Shown here: piece after piece, positions 34,055-36,319 of the stretch
Numbering within the stretch: the stretch's first letter is position 1
Layout of the letters: each line of letters begins with the position of its first letter
NCBI GenBank assembly: GCA_902789175.1
Contig: CADANF010000022.1
Location: 1,028 to 37,346 of the forward strand
Source of the DNA: an uncultured Lachnospiraceae bacterium
GTDB lineage: Bacteria; Bacillota; Clostridia; Lachnospirales; Lachnospiraceae
Direction: 5' to 3'
Length of the DNA stretch: 36,319 nucleotides
Notes under the pieces: generated by a model
Database searches by the model: none
What the model was told of the DNA's origin: nothing
Seen by the model: the letters and a program-made list of their open reading frames with translations, nothing else
Position numbers and translations under genes: made by a program

Positions 34055-35608
34055 CTAACATCTATGAAATGCCATATTGCGTATCAGCATTTTTCCTTCC
34101 TTAGATGCCTCATCCTCTTCTGATTCATTTTCTCTATCCCCGATCACTATCTCATCAGGCATATATTCAATGTTAAAACTTATATCCTTATACAATTCCT
34201 TATCCGCATCTGAAAGCGTCTCCCAGGCCATTTTCTCAAGGAAAGTCTCGGTTTCATCCTTCATAATCTTCATGCTGTATGAATCTTTCTTTGCCAAATG
34301 TACCAGGAATGAATAATAATCTCTATTTTCATATATCTCTTTCCCAAACTTGATCTCTAATATGGCATTAAGTTCAGAAAGAGTAACCTTTTCCCACCTA
34401 AGCAGTCGATCCAGTAATTCCTTAAAGAGAAGTCCAAGATTCTTTCCTACAACTTTAGAGAACTTTTCATCCTCATATTCAAAATTAAGATCCACCGGTT
34501 CATTTTCCCTCACTTCTCCCTTCAGATTATCCTCACTCTTTGAAGTAACGATATTATCTACAAGGAATGCCGAAAAACTCTTTTCGATCTTTGGCATAAG
34601 AAATGGCATAAATATATGAGCCATATCCTCAGGACTGTCATTCTTTTCCATTACAGAAAGAGCATTATTAAAATCAAATACCGTTCTAAGCTGTTTTAAT
34701 TTTGATCTTTCCACTAATTCATCCGTTATCCTCGAAAGTTCGGCAGTTGCAGCAATAAGTTCGCTGTGGCTTTCAATGGTCTTCTTTAATTCTGTTTCAA
34801 GAATAGTGATATCCCTCATTCCTTTAGAATCATGACCTGCCGCCATTCTTCCTACTGCCTTATCCACAAGAGCTTTATTTTTAGCAAAAGATTTTCTTTC
34901 TTCCTCGAACCAGAGAGAGGTACTGTCCATATAATCCTTTGCAGCCTTTGTTCCTTCATATATATCACGAAGCAATATCTTTATTACTTCATCTCTCTTC
35001 TTCTTAAGCCTTGTAACTTCAATATTCATCCTTCTGATGACATCAATACCGCCACGGAAATTCTCTGATCTTATCATCTTTTCAAGAAGAAGCTGCTCTG
35101 TGGTAAGTGGGCTTTCGTCCTTTACTTCCTTTGTAGAAAGGAAAAATTCTATGCCATCTCCTGTGATATGATAAACTACATTTTCATCTCTTATAGCGCT
35201 CTCTATAAGCTTTACATAGGATGTCTTCATCTTCTTTTCTTCCGGATCAAAGAAAGAAAATGTAAATGGACGTCCATCATTTCTTATCTTATCAAAAATG
35301 TATCTTATAAGTTCTGTTTCCTCAGTTTCTGATTCTTCTAAGCCAAAATCTCTTCTAAGTATCTGCCTTAAGAATTTCTCCACCATTTCATAAGTTACAT
35401 CATTTTCATTAAAATTATTTTCATTTATAAAAAAGCGCAGCAAAGAAAGAGTCAGATAACCCATATCCAGACTCTGGTATTTTCCCTCTTTATATTGTGA
35501 AAATGATGTTTCATAAAGAGCAAAGAACGGATAGAACTTCTTTAAGTTCATCATTCTTTCAGATTGATTTTTTAATATATCATCTATTAAAACGTGATTC
35601 TCTGCCAC
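34055..35608 (-). CDS. JetA/MksF-like kleisin subunit
   Basis: 517 residues. N-terminal winged-helix-like part (residues 1 to about 120, KKFYPFFALYETSFSQYKEG), long helical middle (about 170-330, GIDVIRRMNIEVTRLKKKRD) and a C-terminal part ending in ENESEEDEASKEGKMLIRNM. Size, helical middle and first position in a kleisin-KITE-SMC operon fit JetA/MksF, which bridges the SMC heads. I recall such Lachnospiraceae proteins as DUF5716/JetA family. The start codon is GTG at 35608 with GAGGAAG eight bases upstream. A good extended -10 promoter lies 85 bases upstream. Confidence 0.65.
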   Translation of the reverse strand: MAENHVLIDDILKNQSERMMNLKKFYPFFALYETSFSQYKEGKYQSLDMGYLTLSLLRFFINENNFNENDVTYEMVEKFLRQILRRDFGLEESETEETELIRYIFDKIRNDGRPFTFSFFDPEEKKMKTSYVKLIESAIRDENVVYHITGDGIEFFLSTKEVKDESPLTTEQLLLEKMIRSENFRGGIDVIRRMNIEVTRLKKKRDEVIKILLRDIYEGTKAAKDYMDSTSLWFEEERKSFAKNKALVDKAVGRMAAGHDSKGMRDITILETELKKTIESHSELIAATAELSRITDELVERSKLKQLRTVFDFNNALSVMEKNDSPEDMAHIFMPFLMPKIEKSFSAFLVDNIVTSKSEDNLKGEVRENEPVDLNFEYEDEKFSKVVGKNLGLLFKELLDRLLRWEKVTLSELNAILEIKFGKEIYENRDYYSFLVHLAKKDSYSMKIMKDETETFLEKMAWETLSDADKELYKDISFNIEYMPDEIVIGDRENESEEDEASKEGKMLIRNMAFHRC

Positions 35609-35636
35609 TGTTTCTTCCTCTTACCAGAATTAGTAA

Positions 35637-35686
35637 TATGTCTATATCTTTGGTCTGATAAGTCTAGTCTTCCCATGATAGACATA
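35637..35686 (-). promoter_or_regulatory. 9-bp inverted repeat in the leader of the SMC operon
   Basis: TATGTCTAT (35637-35645) and ATAGACATA (35678-35686) are exact complements, between the -10 element and the GTG start. In RNA this would be a nine-base-pair stem with a 32-base loop; in DNA it could be an operator just downstream of the transcription start. Confidence 0.5.
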
Positions 35687-35694
35687 ATCGTTTA

Positions 35695-35703
35695 ATTATA
35701 CCA
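35695..35703 (-). promoter_or_regulatory. Extended -10 promoter of the SMC operon
   Basis: TGGTATAAT on the minus strand (35703-35695) is a perfect extended -10 consensus. The -35 region is weak (TTAAAA at 17 bases). Transcription would begin near 35688. Confidence 0.65.
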
Positions 35704-35719
35704 CAAATCCAAAACTTTT

Positions 35720-36211
35720 TTAAAGTGCATGGCACGTTTGTTCCTCTTTTTTATACACCGTTATACACTCACCATATTCACCCATGAGCTCATTCCCTAG
35801 TTCAACTACAAAAGCTTTTTCAGGAAATAACGTTAATAACCATATTTGCCAAAAATAGCGCAGCATTTGTCCAAAAGTCTTTTTTAAATCATCATTTATA
35901 ACGCTATTATCATTTATAAAAAAATCTTCTAAAGACCATGTATTTACTTCCATTTCAATTTTCTTTTTAGAATAATCATATCGCTTTTCAAGTTCTTCAA
36001 CAAATCCCAACAACTCATTGTCACTATGGTAATTATTTAAAAACATCTTGATAAACACATAATCTTTTACACGTACTATTTCAGGACAGAATAGAGCTGC
36101 CGCAGCAAGAGTCCCATCTATTTGATTTTTATACAGTCCATAATGAACATTATCTGTCCAATCAGCAATTTTTATGTCATTATCTACCACACTTTTATAT
36201 CGTTCTATCAT
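35720..36211 (-). CDS. Hypothetical 163-residue protein
   Basis: I do not recognise this protein. It is soluble, acidic overall, rich in aromatic residues and Asn (MFLNNYHSDNELLGFVEELE, then RYFWQIWLLTLFPEKAFVVE), with no signal peptide or membrane segment. It stops 20 bases before the SMC operon promoter, so it is probably a separate unit. The ribosome-binding site is weak (GGTGAAAG before the ATG at 36211). Small proteins of this character include immunity proteins of toxin systems, but nothing in the sequence supports that here. Confidence 0.7.
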   Translation of the reverse strand: MIERYKSVVDNDIKIADWTDNVHYGLYKNQIDGTLAAAALFCPEIVRVKDYVFIKMFLNNYHSDNELLGFVEELEKRYDYSKKKIEMEVNTWSLEDFFINDNSVINDDLKKTFGQMLRYFWQIWLLTLFPEKAFVVELGNELMGEYGECITVYKKEEQTCHAL

Positions 36212-36304
36212 CTTTCACCATGATGTTAGTATATAAATAGTTCAAATTAAAATGAGATTTCTCCTAAAACATAGTATTATATATCCAGATAGGAGGAACT
36301 CACT

Positions 36305-36319
36305 ATGGCTCGTAAAAAC
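36305..36319 (+). CDS. First five codons of a divergent plus-strand gene (partial)
   Basis: AGGAGG at 36291-36296, then ATG at 36305 and MARKN up to the end of the window. Only the strong ribosome-binding site and start support it; the product cannot be told. It is transcribed divergently from the 163-residue gene. Confidence 0.5.

Noticed and set aside
1-36319. CRISPR arrays, tRNA or rRNA genes, insertion sequences
   Set aside because: No regularly spaced repeats, tRNA cloverleaf, rRNA sequence or transposase was seen; the only tandem repeats are short and contiguous.

Overview
The window looks like a chromosomal segment from a low-GC Firmicute, most likely a Lachnospiraceae member of the Butyrivibrio/Roseburia type. 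This rests on the complete S10-spc-alpha ribosomal cluster in Clostridia order, the rplQ-ecfA-ecfT-truA-rplM-rpsI continuation, a zinc-free S4, a C-type L36 and strong AGGAGG ribosome-binding sites. I could not assign genus or species. Nearly everything is on the minus strand, so the cluster reads from high to low coordinates.

Region by region: (1) 1-2160 is accessory: the first 40 codons of a MATE transporter, a decayed gene remnant, and an AlbA_2/Schlafen-type protein with its own promoter, separated from the ribosomal operon by three stacked inverted repeats. (2) 2170-21453 is the translation core: 30 ribosomal proteins or partners from rpsJ to rpsI, plus secY, adk, infA, rpoA, the energizing module of an ECF vitamin transporter and truA. 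methionine aminopeptidase (map), usual between adk and infA, is absent. Promoters are visible before rpsJ, rpmJ and rplM, and a strong terminator follows rplQ. Three long untranslated stretches (before rpsJ, rpsJ-rplC, rpmJ-rpsM) hold hairpins that look like ribosomal-protein autoregulatory leaders. (3) 21764-27896 carries an RlmI-like methyltransferase, citrate synthase, a metallophosphoesterase, a cytoplasmic ParB-like/BMP fusion and malic enzyme. (4) 28015-35608 is a four-gene operon resembling a Wadjet/MksBEF SMC complex: JetA/MksF-like kleisin, JetB/MksE-like protein, a 1467-residue SMC-like ATPase and, where the JetD nuclease would be expected, a spore-photolyase-like radical SAM protein that has lost two of its three cluster cysteines. 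(5) 35720-36319 holds an unknown small protein and the first codons of a divergent plus-strand gene.

The most interesting parts are the JetD-less SMC operon with a probable radical SAM pseudoenzyme, the ParB-like/BMP fusion, the fused EcfA that stops exactly at its second switch histidine, and the structured leaders before rpsJ and rpsM. All functional statements come from reading motifs and gene order by eye; no database search or folding program was run.
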